Assembly (NCBI RefSeq): GCF_016863015.1
Contig: NZ_BOOB01000021.1
Span: 153,130-217,129, forward strand
Direction: 5' to 3'
DNA: 64,000 bases
Source: Microbispora amethystogenes
Lineage (GTDB): Bacteria; Actinomycetota; Actinomycetes; Streptosporangiales; Streptosporangiaceae
This document shows, one piece after another, positions 1 to 8,009 of this stretch. A program made the position numbers and the translations under genes. The notes beneath the pieces are model-generated. The model searched no databases and had not been told where the DNA came from. It saw nothing but the letters and a program-made list of their open reading frames with translations. Each line of letters opens with the position of its first letter. The stretch's first letter is position 1.

Positions 1-1290
1 CAGAACGGCACCCTGGGCGGCAAGATCCTGCGTGTCAGGCCCGACGGCACGGTGCCCGCGGACAACCCGTTCGCCGGATCGCCGGTCTACAGCTACGGCC
101 ACCGCAACGTGCAGGGCCTCGCCTGGGACGTGGGCGGCCGGCTGTACGCCACGGAGTTCGGCGAGGACGCCTGGGACGAGCTCAACGCCATCGTTCCGGG
201 AGGCAACTACGGCTGGCCGTCCTGCCAAGGTGTGTGCGGCGACGCACGCTGGCGTGACCCGATCCTGACCTGGCGCCCGGCCGATGCGTCGCCCAGCGGC
301 CTCGCGTACGCCAACGGGACGCTCTTCGCCGCGGCCCTGCGCGGAATGCGGCTGTGGGCGGCGCCGGCCGCGGGCGGCTCGGCGGGCACCCCGGTGGCCG
401 AGCTTCAGGGGAGGTACGGACGGCTGCGCACCGTGGCCCTCGGTCTGGACGGCTGGCTCTGGGTGACGACGAGCAACCACGACGTCGGCGGGACTCCTGT
501 CCTCGGCGACGATCGGATCATCCGGATCCCGCCCGTCGACGGCGGGCCGCCGTCCTCGCCATCAGCCGGTCCGTCGCTCTCACCGTCGGCCAGTCCGTCA
601 CCGTCGCCGTCGCCGTCCGGCGGCTCCTCGCCGTGTCTCTCCCCATCGCCCAGCCCTTCACCGTCACCGAGCTCGTCGCCGTCGCCCAGCCCTTCCGCGA
701 CGCCGTCACCAAGCCCCTCGCCGTCGGTCAGTCCTTCAGTGACGCCGTCACCAAGCCCCTCGCCGTCACCAAGCCCCTCGCCGTCACCAAGCCCCTCGCC
801 GTCACCAAGCCCCTCGCCGTCACCATCGCCAAGCGCCTCACCGTCCCCGTCACCAAGCCCCTCGCCCAGTGCCTCGCCGTGCCCCTCTCCAACGCCCAGC
901 CCTTCACCGTCGCCAAGCCCCTCGCCGTCACCCAGCCCTTCCGCGACGCCATCGCCCAGCCCGTCGGCGTCCACCGGTACGCGTTCGTGCGAAGCGACGA
1001 TCCGCTTCATCCTCTCGTGGACGGCGGCCTCACGGGGCGAACTGACGGTGCGGAACACGGGAACGCTGCCCATCTCCTCGTGGACCGTCACCTTCAGGGT
1101 CCCCAACGGTCTGAGCTACGTGCAGATGTGGAACGGCGGCCCCACCCCGCCGGGAGCCATGGTGACCGTCACCAACCAGCCCTGGAACGGCGCGCTGCCG
1201 CCGGGCGCGTGGGTGACGATGGACTTCGCGATCGGCTGGTCCGGCGGCGCTGTCCAGGCGCCGTCGCCCATCACCTGTACGGCCAACTGA
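1..1290 (+). CDS. PQQ-type sugar dehydrogenase with Ser-Pro linker and CBM2 module, 5' end missing
   Basis: The reading frame is open from base 1, so the N-terminus (signal peptide, most of the beta-propeller) lies outside the window. The first ~180 residues match the C-terminal blades of the glucose/sorbosone dehydrogenase family: GHRNVQGLAWD, YATEFGEDAWDELN, GGNYGWP, ASPSG and ALRG. An extreme Ser-Pro linker follows (about 553-970). The last ~105 residues form a family 2 carbohydrate-binding module, with a Cys near each end (SCEATIRF and ITCTAN) and conserved Trp residues (SSWTVTF, WNGG, PWNG). The likely product is a secreted enzyme that oxidises sugars or oligosaccharides while anchored on polysaccharide. 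Substrate and cofactor binding cannot be judged because the active-site blades are missing. Confidence 0.85.
   Translation, partial: QNGTLGGKILRVRPDGTVPADNPFAGSPVYSYGHRNVQGLAWDVGGRLYATEFGEDAWDELNAIVPGGNYGWPSCQGVCGDARWRDPILTWRPADASPSGLAYANGTLFAAALRGMRLWAAPAAGGSAGTPVAELQGRYGRLRTVALGLDGWLWVTTSNHDVGGTPVLGDDRIIRIPPVDGGPPSSPSAGPSLSPSASPSPSPSPSGGSSPCLSPSPSPSPSPSSSPSPSPSATPSPSPSPSVSPSVTPSPSPSPSPSPSPSPSPSPSPSPSPSPSPSASPSPSPSPSPSASPCPSPTPSPSPSPSPSPSPSPSATPSPSPSASTGTRSCEATIRFILSWTAASRGELTVRNTGTLPISSWTVTFRVPNGLSYVQMWNGGPTPPGAMVTVTNQPWNGALPPGAWVTMDFAIGWSGGAVQAPSPITCTAN
553..970 (+). repeat. Ser-Pro linker coding repeat
   Basis: This DNA encodes about 140 residues of almost pure Ser-Pro. It contains near-identical 18-base units (gtcaccaagcccctcgcc) in tandem around 706-830. 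The repeats also hold long reading frames open in other frames and on the opposite strand, including a 233-codon antisense frame of Gly-Asp-Gly-Glu type. These follow from the composition. The linker is expected to be extended, probably glycosylated, and prone to length change. Confidence 0.85.
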
Positions 1291-1412
1291 CCCCCAAGCT
1301 GAGTCGCTCAGGATCGGCCTAGGTGGCCCGCGGCGGGCTGTCTCATGACCTCGGGAGCGCAGTCAGCGCGGTCATCCGCGCCCGACCCCTCGGTGTGGCG
1401 ATGTGGGTGCGA

Positions 1413-2318
1413 TCAGTTGGTTACGCGCGCGCTCGGGCGCGTCGCAAGGGTGGTGATGAAGGTGGCGATCTCGTCGGGATTCTCTTCGGCCATGAAGTGC
1501 CCGGATACGGTCGGCTGGAAGGTCAGGTCCGGCGCCCAGGCCCGCCACAGCGATGCGGCGTCGAAGCCAAGCTGGGAGCCCCAGTCCTGTGAGATGACGC
1601 CCACCGGCATCGCGAGCTGCGCGCCACGCTCACGGTCGGCTCGATCCATCTCCAGATCGATGCTCGCGGTGGCCCGGTAGTCGGCCACGATGGAGTCGAT
1701 CGCGGCGACCGAGCTGTCGAGGTAGTAGGCGCGCTCCTCAGGGGTGAAAGTCGTGCCGCTGGGGTCCCATTCGTCCAGGAAGGAGCCGAAGAACTCCGGA
1801 GCGACTGCGCGGATCATCTTCTCGGGAAGCCCGATGGGCTGAGCCATCAGGTACAGGTGCCAGGCGACCTTGGCGTCGACTCCCCGCAGAACGGCCCACG
1901 TGTCGAGGGTGGGCAGGACGTCGAGGATCCCCAGGTAGTCCACGACCGCGGGGTGGTCCAGGCCTGCGCGGACGGCGACCAGTGCACCGCGGTCGTGCCC
2001 GACGAGCCCGAAGTGGTCCACGCCGAGGGCGGACGCGACCGTCACGATGTCCTGAGCCATCGTGCGCTTGGAGTACGTGGCGGGGTCGGTCCCGTCCGGC
2101 TTGTCGCTGGCGCCATATCCGCGCAGGTCAGGGATGATAACCGTGTGGTCGTCGGCAAGCCTCGTCGCGACGTGGCGCCACATGTAGTGGGTCTGCGGGA
2201 ACCCGTGCAGGAGGACCACGGCCGGCCCGCTCCCGCCGGCCACGACGTTGAGGTTGACGCCGTTGGTGCCGGGGATGGCCTGGTAGTCGAAGCCTTTGAT
2301 CGTCAGGCGGCTGGTCAT
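1413..2318 (-). CDS. alpha/beta hydrolase, haloacetate dehalogenase / epoxide hydrolase-like
   Basis: 301 residues with an oxyanion motif (HGFP), a nucleophile elbow GHDRG with Asp as nucleophile, a lid region with WHLYLMAQP, and the catalytic His in SGHFMAEENP. The overall pattern follows fluoroacetate dehalogenase. However, the second substrate-binding Arg of the family motif GHDRGAR is Leu here (GHDRGAL), and the HW of the halide pocket appears as HL, so an epoxide hydrolase or other Asp-nucleophile hydrolase is more likely than a defluorinase. The start has a good AAGGAG ribosome site. It overlaps the stop of the upstream TetR gene as ATGA, so the two are translationally coupled. No signal peptide is seen, so the enzyme is cytoplasmic. 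Confidence 0.85.
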   Translation of the reverse strand: MTSRLTIKGFDYQAIPGTNGVNLNVVAGGSGPAVVLLHGFPQTHYMWRHVATRLADDHTVIIPDLRGYGASDKPDGTDPATYSKRTMAQDIVTVASALGVDHFGLVGHDRGALVAVRAGLDHPAVVDYLGILDVLPTLDTWAVLRGVDAKVAWHLYLMAQPIGLPEKMIRAVAPEFFGSFLDEWDPSGTTFTPEERAYYLDSSVAAIDSIVADYRATASIDLEMDRADRERGAQLAMPVGVISQDWGSQLGFDAASLWRAWAPDLTFQPTVSGHFMAEENPDEIATFITTLATRPSARVTN

Positions 2319-3013
2319 GCGTTCTCCTTCGCGTCGGGCGCGGCGGTCTCATGGGCGGTGGGGGCCGGGTGGCCGGAGAAGATCCCGGCGGGCAGGGGGG
2401 CCCGCCCGGACGATGCCTTCAGGGCTGGGATGACGATGGTGTCGACGAGTGCGGACAGGTACTCCTCGTCGACTGCGAGGTCGTTGACCCGTCGCAGCAG
2501 GAGGGCGGCACCGACCACCTCGTCGAATGCGAAAGGGTCCGCGCCGTCGGGCAGCTCGCCGCGCGCGATCGCGGCGTCGATGACCTGTCGCGGCAACCGG
2601 GCTCCTGTCGGGCCGATGGCGTTCTCGATGGCCTCGCACAGGTCCGGGTCCTCCAGGCCCGCCTGCAGGAGCAGCATCGCGGTCTGACTGTCCGCAGCGC
2701 GCATGGTCTGGTCCAGGCGCCGGCACAGGCTCAACACGTCCCCGCGCAGGCTGCCCGTGGCGATCGGCTCGCCGGCCCCGCGCTGTGCGGGCCCAGCCTT
2801 GACCGCAGCGATCACCATCTCCCGCTTGGACCCCCACCGTCGATACAGGCTCGCCTTGGATGTCTGGCACCGTCGGGCGACCTCCTCGAAGGACATCCCC
2901 TCGTAACCCGACTCAGCCAGCACCTCCAGTACGACAGCAGTGATCCGCTGATCCAGAGCCGCATCACGGGGACGGCCACGCGCCGCCCTATCAACACTAT
3001 TTCGATACGTCAC
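2315..3013 (-). CDS. TetR/AcrR family transcriptional regulator
   Basis: From the GTG at 3013 the product is 232 residues (VTYRNSVDRAARG...). An in-frame start at 3055 exists, but its extra residues are not TetR-like. The N-terminal HTH is clear: ITAVVLEVLAESGYEGMSF, then a recognition region SKASLYRRWGSK. The C-terminal half is a ligand-binding domain of the type found in regulators of small efflux or degradation operons. The gene is co-transcribed with the alpha/beta hydrolase by an ATGA overlap, which suggests that the hydrolase handles the effector ligand. A palindrome covers the start codon region (3003-3024) and is the obvious autoregulatory site; the GTG may be leaderless. Confidence 0.85.
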   Translation of the reverse strand: MTYRNSVDRAARGRPRDAALDQRITAVVLEVLAESGYEGMSFEEVARRCQTSKASLYRRWGSKREMVIAAVKAGPAQRGAGEPIATGSLRGDVLSLCRRLDQTMRAADSQTAMLLLQAGLEDPDLCEAIENAIGPTGARLPRQVIDAAIARGELPDGADPFAFDEVVGAALLLRRVNDLAVDEEYLSALVDTIVIPALKASSGRAPLPAGIFSGHPAPTAHETAAPDAKENA

Positions 3014-3024
3014 GGCCCGTATCG
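3003..3024. promoter_or_regulatory. palindromic operator at the TetR gene start
   Basis: Perfect 7-base arms CGATACG and CGTATCG are separated by TCACGGCC, 22 bp in all. The element spans the GTG start codon (3011-3013) of the divisive TetR gene, so binding there would block transcription or initiation. Size and symmetry fit TetR-family operators; assignment to this TetR is by position. Confidence 0.6.
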
Positions 3025-3200
3025 TAATGCATGGGGACCGAACTCCACCAATCAACGTCTCCGGTCAGTACAGCCAGGCCGGCCGCGTCGTCGCCGGTCA
3101 TGGTCCTCCCCCGTGAGGACCATGACCGGACGGGGCCGCCCCATGCGGCGGCGGGCGCTCAACCGGTTCGGTCGTCTGCGCCAGGCGAGGTTGCGGCGGC

Positions 3201-3902
3201 CTACTCGTCGCGGGCGGCGGACCGTTCGGCGATCTCGGTCTTCACCGTCTCGTGCAGCTCGTCCGACGTGAAGCCGAGGTTGCGCAGAATCCGCGCGGCC
3301 GGGCTCTCTTCCACGCGGATCAGGCCGAGGAGCGTGTGCTCCGTGCCGACCCAGTCGTGGCCGAGATCGGCCGACGCGCGGGACGCCTGCTCGATGGCGT
3401 CCTTGCTCTCCGGCCGGAACGCGATGTGACCCCGCAGCGCCTTCTGCCCGGCCGGCGGCATGGCCTCCTCGATCGCGTCGCGGATGCGTTGCTCCGACTC
3501 GGTCTTCGCCGTCAGCACCTCGTACGCCAGGCCCCGGGGTTCGCCGAGCAGGCCGAGCAGGAGGTGTTCGGTGCCGATGAAGTCGTGCTTGTGCGTACGG
3601 GCGGCCTCCTGTGCCAGCACGATGCTGTGCCGGTTCAGGTCGGTGAACCGCTCGAACACGTTGGGCGCGTGGCGTTGCTGGGCGGCCTGCTTGGACACCC
3701 CGATGGCGTCGCCGACCTCGCTCCACGACGCGCCGGCCTGCTTGGCCTTGCCGACGTAGTGGCCGACGAGCTGGTCGGCGAGGTCGGACAGGGTCTGGGC
3801 ACGCAGTTGCGCCTCGCTGATGCGGGCCAGGTGGTCGGCGTCGGGGAGTTCCTCGTCGAGCCGGGCGATCAGGTCGGCGAGGCTGATGTTGAGTGGACTC
3901 AT
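3201..3902 (-). CDS. Clp N-terminal-domain protein with HTH segment (no ATPase)
   Basis: 233 residues. About residues 25-85 contain a helix-turn-helix-like segment (ASWSEVGDAIGVSKQAAQQR). It is followed by two ClpC/ClpA N-domain repeats, recognised by IGTEHLLLGLL (~residue 110) and VGTEHTLLGLI (~190). There are no Walker motifs, so this is a stand-alone N-domain protein, a known actinobacterial architecture. It could bind DNA through the HTH and sense Clp substrates or adaptors through the N-domain. The ATG at 3902 has no ribosome site. A -35 TTGACG (3933-3938) and a -10 TACGGT (3909-3914) on the minus strand place transcription start at or next to the ATG, which suggests a leaderless mRNA. 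Confidence 0.85.
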   Translation of the reverse strand: MSPLNISLADLIARLDEELPDADHLARISEAQLRAQTLSDLADQLVGHYVGKAKQAGASWSEVGDAIGVSKQAAQQRHAPNVFERFTDLNRHSIVLAQEAARTHKHDFIGTEHLLLGLLGEPRGLAYEVLTAKTESEQRIRDAIEEAMPPAGQKALRGHIAFRPESKDAIEQASRASADLGHDWVGTEHTLLGLIRVEESPAARILRNLGFTSDELHETVKTEIAERSAARDE

Positions 3903-3903
3903 G

Positions 3904-3951
3904 CGTCAACCGTAGCTTGACGATTCCCGCATCGTCAATCCGCAATTGACG
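3904..3951 (-). promoter_or_regulatory. leaderless promoter overlapped by tandem CGTCAA-N7-TTGACG palindromes
   Basis: Two copies of CGTCAA-N7-TTGACG lie at 3904-3922 and 3933-3951, exactly 29 bp apart. Between them their inner halves form a further perfect inverted repeat (TTGACGAT / ATCGTCAA, 3917-3938). The minus-strand -35 TTGACG is one of these half-sites and the -10 TACGGT follows after 18 bases. Four half-sites covering the whole promoter, directly abutting the ATG at 3902, imply a cooperative repressor. The HTH-Clp_N product itself is the simplest candidate. Confidence 0.65.
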
Positions 3952-4084
3952 CCCGATCCGACCCTGTTCGGCCCGAGCCGGGTAGTCCCTTCCCGGTCAC
4001 CTTCCGGAAGCCGGTCAGCGAGAGCCGCTCGGCCCGCCGCCCTCACCTGACGACGGCGTTTGTGCAGTTGAACTGGGTAGCGAG

Positions 4085-7000
4085 CTATGTGTGCGGGCTG
4101 AGAGTCAGAAGGTATAGGCCCGTCGAGCCGACCACGGCGAGGCGTTCTCCCGTGGGACCGAAGGCGCATGCTAGCGCGGCTTCGCCCAGGGAGACGGTGC
4201 AAATCCGTCGGAGAGTTCGGGTATCGAACAGGGAGATGCCTCCGTCCTCGCTGACGGTGGCGATGCGTGAGCTTGTGGGATCTACGGCAAGGCCGCGAGG
4301 CTTGGGCCATAGTGCCGTCTCGATGGTGAGACCGTCTGCGCCGCGGAGCGTGAGGCGCATGTCCGGGAAGCCGAAGGTATTCACGGCCACTCCGGATGCG
4401 ATCCTAAAATCCTGACACAATTGAGTGCTGCCCATCACCCACTCGAATTCATCGGCATCTGCCCATTCGCCTATCACGGAGAGTCCGTCAGAAGTGATCG
4501 TTATCAGGCCGTCTGTCCAGGTCGTGTCGGTAGCTTCCGCCCTCTCATAAACGACTGCCGGAATCGTCGACTTCACGTTCCGGACCACGAGACGGTCCCG
4601 CAGTGGTGCTGTCACGGCATCGATTGCGCGATCGATGGGGCTCTTGAAATGATCTGCCAGGTCAAGCAGACGGTCGTTTGAGACCGCTGGTTGCTGTCTC
4701 GCGGTCGGCCGCCACAGCCGCACGGTGGAGTCCACGTAGGCCACCGCAAGCTGGTCATCAGCGGGCCCCCAGGCAAGATCAAGCACCCCGGTGTACCTGG
4801 AATCGATATCCTTGTACGTCCTGCCTTGCGGATCGTCGACATTCCACAGCGACACCATACTCCCGGGTCCGGTGCCTCCCCAGATGCCTGCCCCGTTGGA
4901 GGCGATGGCGAAGGCTCGGCTATCAGGCCGCCACGAGATCGCGCACGGGAAGCCAAACCACCAAGCGTGACCTTCCCACGCTTTACCCAGCCCGGTAGGA
5001 GCGACCCCCACCACGCCGATCTCCCTATCGGCGGCTACGGCGATCTTGCGTCCGTCAGGACTCCAGGCCAGAGCGCGCGCCTGCGACTCCTCGCCGAACA
5101 TCCCGTGGTGATGGGCATGGTCGCTGGACGCCGGGTCGGGCCAGCGGATCACGGTGCCATACCCCGTCAGACAGGCAAGGCCGCCGGCGGGATGCCAGTC
5201 CATCGATCGGACTGCTCCTGCCTGTCGCAGCGTTCGCAGTAGGCGCCCGTCGAACGGGGACCAGAGCTGGATATCATCGCCTGCGGCAAGGGCGAGCAGT
5301 CTGGAGTCAGGACTCCAGGCCATCGCAGGGCTTCCGCCATGAAGGAACTGACCCACTACCAACTTCTCGGTAGAGGGAAATTCCGCCCGGACCTTGCCCG
5401 TGCTGGTGTCGGTGATCAGGATCCGCAGCCACTGTCCCGGCTGCCGCAGGCCATCCCGGTGCGTAATCGGATTGGCGAGGTGGTGGCCACCCTTTGGGTG
5501 CGCCCCAAAAACGGCGAGGTGATGTTGATCCGGGCTCAGCCATGCCTTGAGTACCAGACCCGCGTCGATCTGCAGCTGTGATTCCTGAACGCCTGACTGG
5601 GGGTTCCAGCGCCGGATGGTGCCGTCGTCACCCCCCACGGTCATCAAGAGGCCATCGTTCTGCCAGAAGGCGGACGAGACCTGGCCATGGTGACCGGACA
5701 AAGAGCGGATATGACGAGGCTCGGCGACGTAGGGGAAGGGCTGTACGGGGAAAAGGCCACAGTCGGGGAGTTCCTCGCGAAAGTGATCAATCTCGACATG
5801 TCCGAACAGGCGGCTGTACAGCGTCAGTGCCACATCTGTCCGCTCCATATTGCGATTTGACGGCAGATTCGGATATCGGCGCAGCATAGCAAGGAGCCGG
5901 CGAATGTGGTTGTCTTCGTGGTGGGCGTCGTCGGCGGCGATATAGGCCTGCAGGTCTGATTCGGCTGCCGCCGGACCGCCGTGGTGGATGCGTGTCACCA
6001 GGTAACGGAAGTCCTGCATCAGCATGCCGAGACTCTCGCGCTGTCCGGCTTGGAGCAGATGATAGGCGAGTTGGGGGCCGAGATCGGGGTGCGGACTCAA
6101 AGGCAGCGCGTGCCATCCGGCCGCCGTATGGCACGCCTCCAAAAGTGCCCGGCTGGTGCGGCCGACCAGCTGTGCGTCTCGGTGGCGCAGTAGGTCACGG
6201 AGCACCACGTGCAGGCGTACACCGTCCGGCTCGACCGTCTCTAGCAATGAATGATTGAAGAAACGAACGCACTCGCTTTCCGTCCCCGCGACATCAAGTC
6301 CCCATAGGCGCTCCAGGAGCTGATAGGGGATCGGCGCTTCCTCCGGGAACGCCGCGAGTTGCCGATACCGGTCCCGGGATCCCTCCCCGTGCGGGGACGT
6401 GGCCGCCAGTTCCTCCAGGCTGATGTCCAGCGTTGCCGCGATACGTCGTTCATTGGTGTGAGCGTGCTCGTCGAGCACGCTCACACCGCGGTGGTCCAGC
6501 GCTGCGGCGAGTTCCTGGACGACTGCCGCAAGCGGCATACGGCCCAGCACGCTCCGCAGGGTCCCTCCCAGCAGGGACAGCGCCAGTGGCCAACGTCCGC
6601 ACCGCTCCAGCAGCGGGGACACCTCCCGCGCAGAAGAGCCAGCCACTTTTTGCAGCAGGAGTGCCGTCGCTTCCCGTGTCGTCATAGGGCCGACCCGTAC
6701 CTCATGATGACCGCGGGCGATGGGTCGCTGTCGGCTGGTCACCAAGGTCACGCACTGGCGGCCGCCAAGAAACCATTCCACATCCTCGGTGTCCCAGGCG
6801 TCGTCCAGAACGAGCAGGATCCTGCGGTCGCCCAGAGCCCTGACAAAGGCCGCAGCCGCCGTAGGCACATGGCGGTACTCGGCAGGCCCGTCACCGGTCA
6901 ATAAGGTGATCAGGTCAGAGAGGACGCTGATCAGCCTCGGATCATGGTCGGTTGCGCCATGTGGGCGGCGCCCTACCGCCACCCACAGCACACCGTCGGG

Positions 7001-7390
7001 AAAATGATCCTTCACCTGTCGGCAGGCCCACGCCGCCAGCAGCGTCTTGCCATAGCCGCCGGCGCCGGTGACAACGATCGGCCCCCCACCTCGGAAGGCC
7101 GGGTTCACCAGCGCTTCAACCAGAGCATCACCGACCGCCGGGCGCTCGACGAAATCCCGCAACCTGCTCGTGGGCGCCATGAACAGGGCCGCCGGCGTCG
7201 CCTGGCTGGTGCCAGCGCCGGCGACGTTTAAATGCACGCCGCCGTGCACAGTGGCACCTTTCTCGATCACCACCTGGCCCGCGGTCGCGTTGTCGCCCTG
7301 CTGGGTGATGCCGCGGTTCTCGCCGATAATGGCGGCGCGCTCGCCGTGTGCGGACGCCTCACCATCTGAGGGAGTTTGTGGGCCGGTCAC
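4085..7390 (-). CDS. NLR-like STAND NTPase: N-terminal amyloid-type motif, NB-ARC, WD40 propeller
   Basis: 1101 residues from a GTG at 7390 that overlaps the stop of the upstream small gene (GTGA). Residues 16-34 (GERAAIIGENRGITQQGDN) nearly repeat the C-terminus of that small protein; a second motif-like segment follows (ATVHGGVHLNVA, ~46-57). The NB-ARC ATPase has Walker A GAGGYGKT (109-116), Walker B ILLVLDDAWD (191-200), sensor TSR (218-220) and the GxP-like GRWPLAL (265-271), then a winged-helix region. About 560-1100 hold seven to eight WD40-like repeats (for example VGGDDGTIRRWN, YVDSTVRLWRP). This is an Apaf-1-like layout: the propeller senses, the NTPase oligomerises and the N-terminal motif templates the partner. 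G+C is lower than in neighbours (33 of 60 bases at 4381-4440), which suggests transfer. The trigger is unknown. Confidence 0.88.
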   Translation of the reverse strand: MTGPQTPSDGEASAHGERAAIIGENRGITQQGDNATAGQVVIEKGATVHGGVHLNVAGAGTSQATPAALFMAPTSRLRDFVERPAVGDALVEALVNPAFRGGGPIVVTGAGGYGKTLLAAWACRQVKDHFPDGVLWVAVGRRPHGATDHDPRLISVLSDLITLLTGDGPAEYRHVPTAAAAFVRALGDRRILLVLDDAWDTEDVEWFLGGRQCVTLVTSRQRPIARGHHEVRVGPMTTREATALLLQKVAGSSAREVSPLLERCGRWPLALSLLGGTLRSVLGRMPLAAVVQELAAALDHRGVSVLDEHAHTNERRIAATLDISLEELAATSPHGEGSRDRYRQLAAFPEEAPIPYQLLERLWGLDVAGTESECVRFFNHSLLETVEPDGVRLHVVLRDLLRHRDAQLVGRTSRALLEACHTAAGWHALPLSPHPDLGPQLAYHLLQAGQRESLGMLMQDFRYLVTRIHHGGPAAAESDLQAYIAADDAHHEDNHIRRLLAMLRRYPNLPSNRNMERTDVALTLYSRLFGHVEIDHFREELPDCGLFPVQPFPYVAEPRHIRSLSGHHGQVSSAFWQNDGLLMTVGGDDGTIRRWNPQSGVQESQLQIDAGLVLKAWLSPDQHHLAVFGAHPKGGHHLANPITHRDGLRQPGQWLRILITDTSTGKVRAEFPSTEKLVVGQFLHGGSPAMAWSPDSRLLALAAGDDIQLWSPFDGRLLRTLRQAGAVRSMDWHPAGGLACLTGYGTVIRWPDPASSDHAHHHGMFGEESQARALAWSPDGRKIAVAADREIGVVGVAPTGLGKAWEGHAWWFGFPCAISWRPDSRAFAIASNGAGIWGGTGPGSMVSLWNVDDPQGRTYKDIDSRYTGVLDLAWGPADDQLAVAYVDSTVRLWRPTARQQPAVSNDRLLDLADHFKSPIDRAIDAVTAPLRDRLVVRNVKSTIPAVVYERAEATDTTWTDGLITITSDGLSVIGEWADADEFEWVMGSTQLCQDFRIASGVAVNTFGFPDMRLTLRGADGLTIETALWPKPRGLAVDPTSSRIATVSEDGGISLFDTRTLRRICTVSLGEAALACAFGPTGERLAVVGSTGLYLLTLSPHT

Positions 7391-7815
7391 CGCAAGGTGA
7401 TGGAGTTGTCGCCCTGCTGCACCACCCCGGTGTTGCTGCCAATGACGGCAACCCGCTCACCCACCGCGGTGACCCTGCTCGGCGCCTCGGCGGCGGGCAG
7501 CATGCGGGTCAGTTCGGCGGCCAGCGCCGGATCGGCCGCCAATGCCTTTTTCACCTGCAGGCGCAGCGCGGCCACTGCATCATCGGTATCCGCTGCGTTA
7601 GCGTCCTTTTGTGCCTGGGCCAGGTCGGTGATGGCGGCCTGGATCTGCGCATGGGATTGCCCACGCTTAATGATGCGCTGCAGCAGCCGCCGCCCTAGAC
7701 TCACCGTCTCGTCAGCAATCGTGTCCTGGGCCTTGGCCGCCACCGCCTGCCCATAGGCACCGGCCGCAGCGGTCAGATATGGCATGAGCTGATCGGCCAA
7801 CACCGCGATGTCCAC
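7387..7815 (-). CDS. small helical (Bell-like) effector with C-terminal amyloid signalling motif
   Basis: 142 residues from the GTG at 7815, chosen because GGAGGG lies 6 bases upstream; an in-frame GTG at 7830 lacks a ribosome site. Residues 1 to ~105 are predicted alpha-helical, with an amphipathic/hydrophobic first helix (VLADQLMPYLTAAAGAYGQA) and a long charged helical stretch. The last 24 residues hold GERVAVIGSNTGVVQQGDN, the same motif found at the N-terminus of the coupled NLR. A helical membrane-targeting domain plus a C-terminal motif shared with an adjacent NLR is the known layout of bacterial amyloid signalling (BASS) pairs. In these the NLR motif nucleates fibres that activate the effector, probably killing the cell by membrane damage. 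Assignment to a specific BASS family is not possible by eye. Confidence 0.8.
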   Translation of the reverse strand: MDIAVLADQLMPYLTAAAGAYGQAVAAKAQDTIADETVSLGRRLLQRIIKRGQSHAQIQAAITDLAQAQKDANAADTDDAVAALRLQVKKALAADPALAAELTRMLPAAEAPSRVTAVGERVAVIGSNTGVVQQGDNSITLR

Positions 7816-8009
7816 CTCAGTCCCTCCCACCCGAACGCGTACGTATCGCGATCGTAGCGTCGCAACATCATCGAATCAGGGAAATGCCTCCCGGCGCGAT
7901 GGAGCGGCTCTCACCTCTCACGCGGAGGCTCGGCTACGGCCCCGTGACAGCTCCTGGAACCCCTTGATGTGCTCCGACGGCCGCGTTACGGATTTCCGCC
8001 CGGATATGA

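Noticed and set aside
405..1106. 233-codon antisense frame rich in Gly-Asp-Gly-Glu
   Set aside because: It is the complement of the Ser-Pro linker; its length follows from repeat composition and it lacks a ribosome site.
7918..8004. Short minus-strand frame ending near the arsI stop (SEHIKGFQELSRGRSRASA)
   Set aside because: Protein-like in look but without start, ribosome site or known family; left out.
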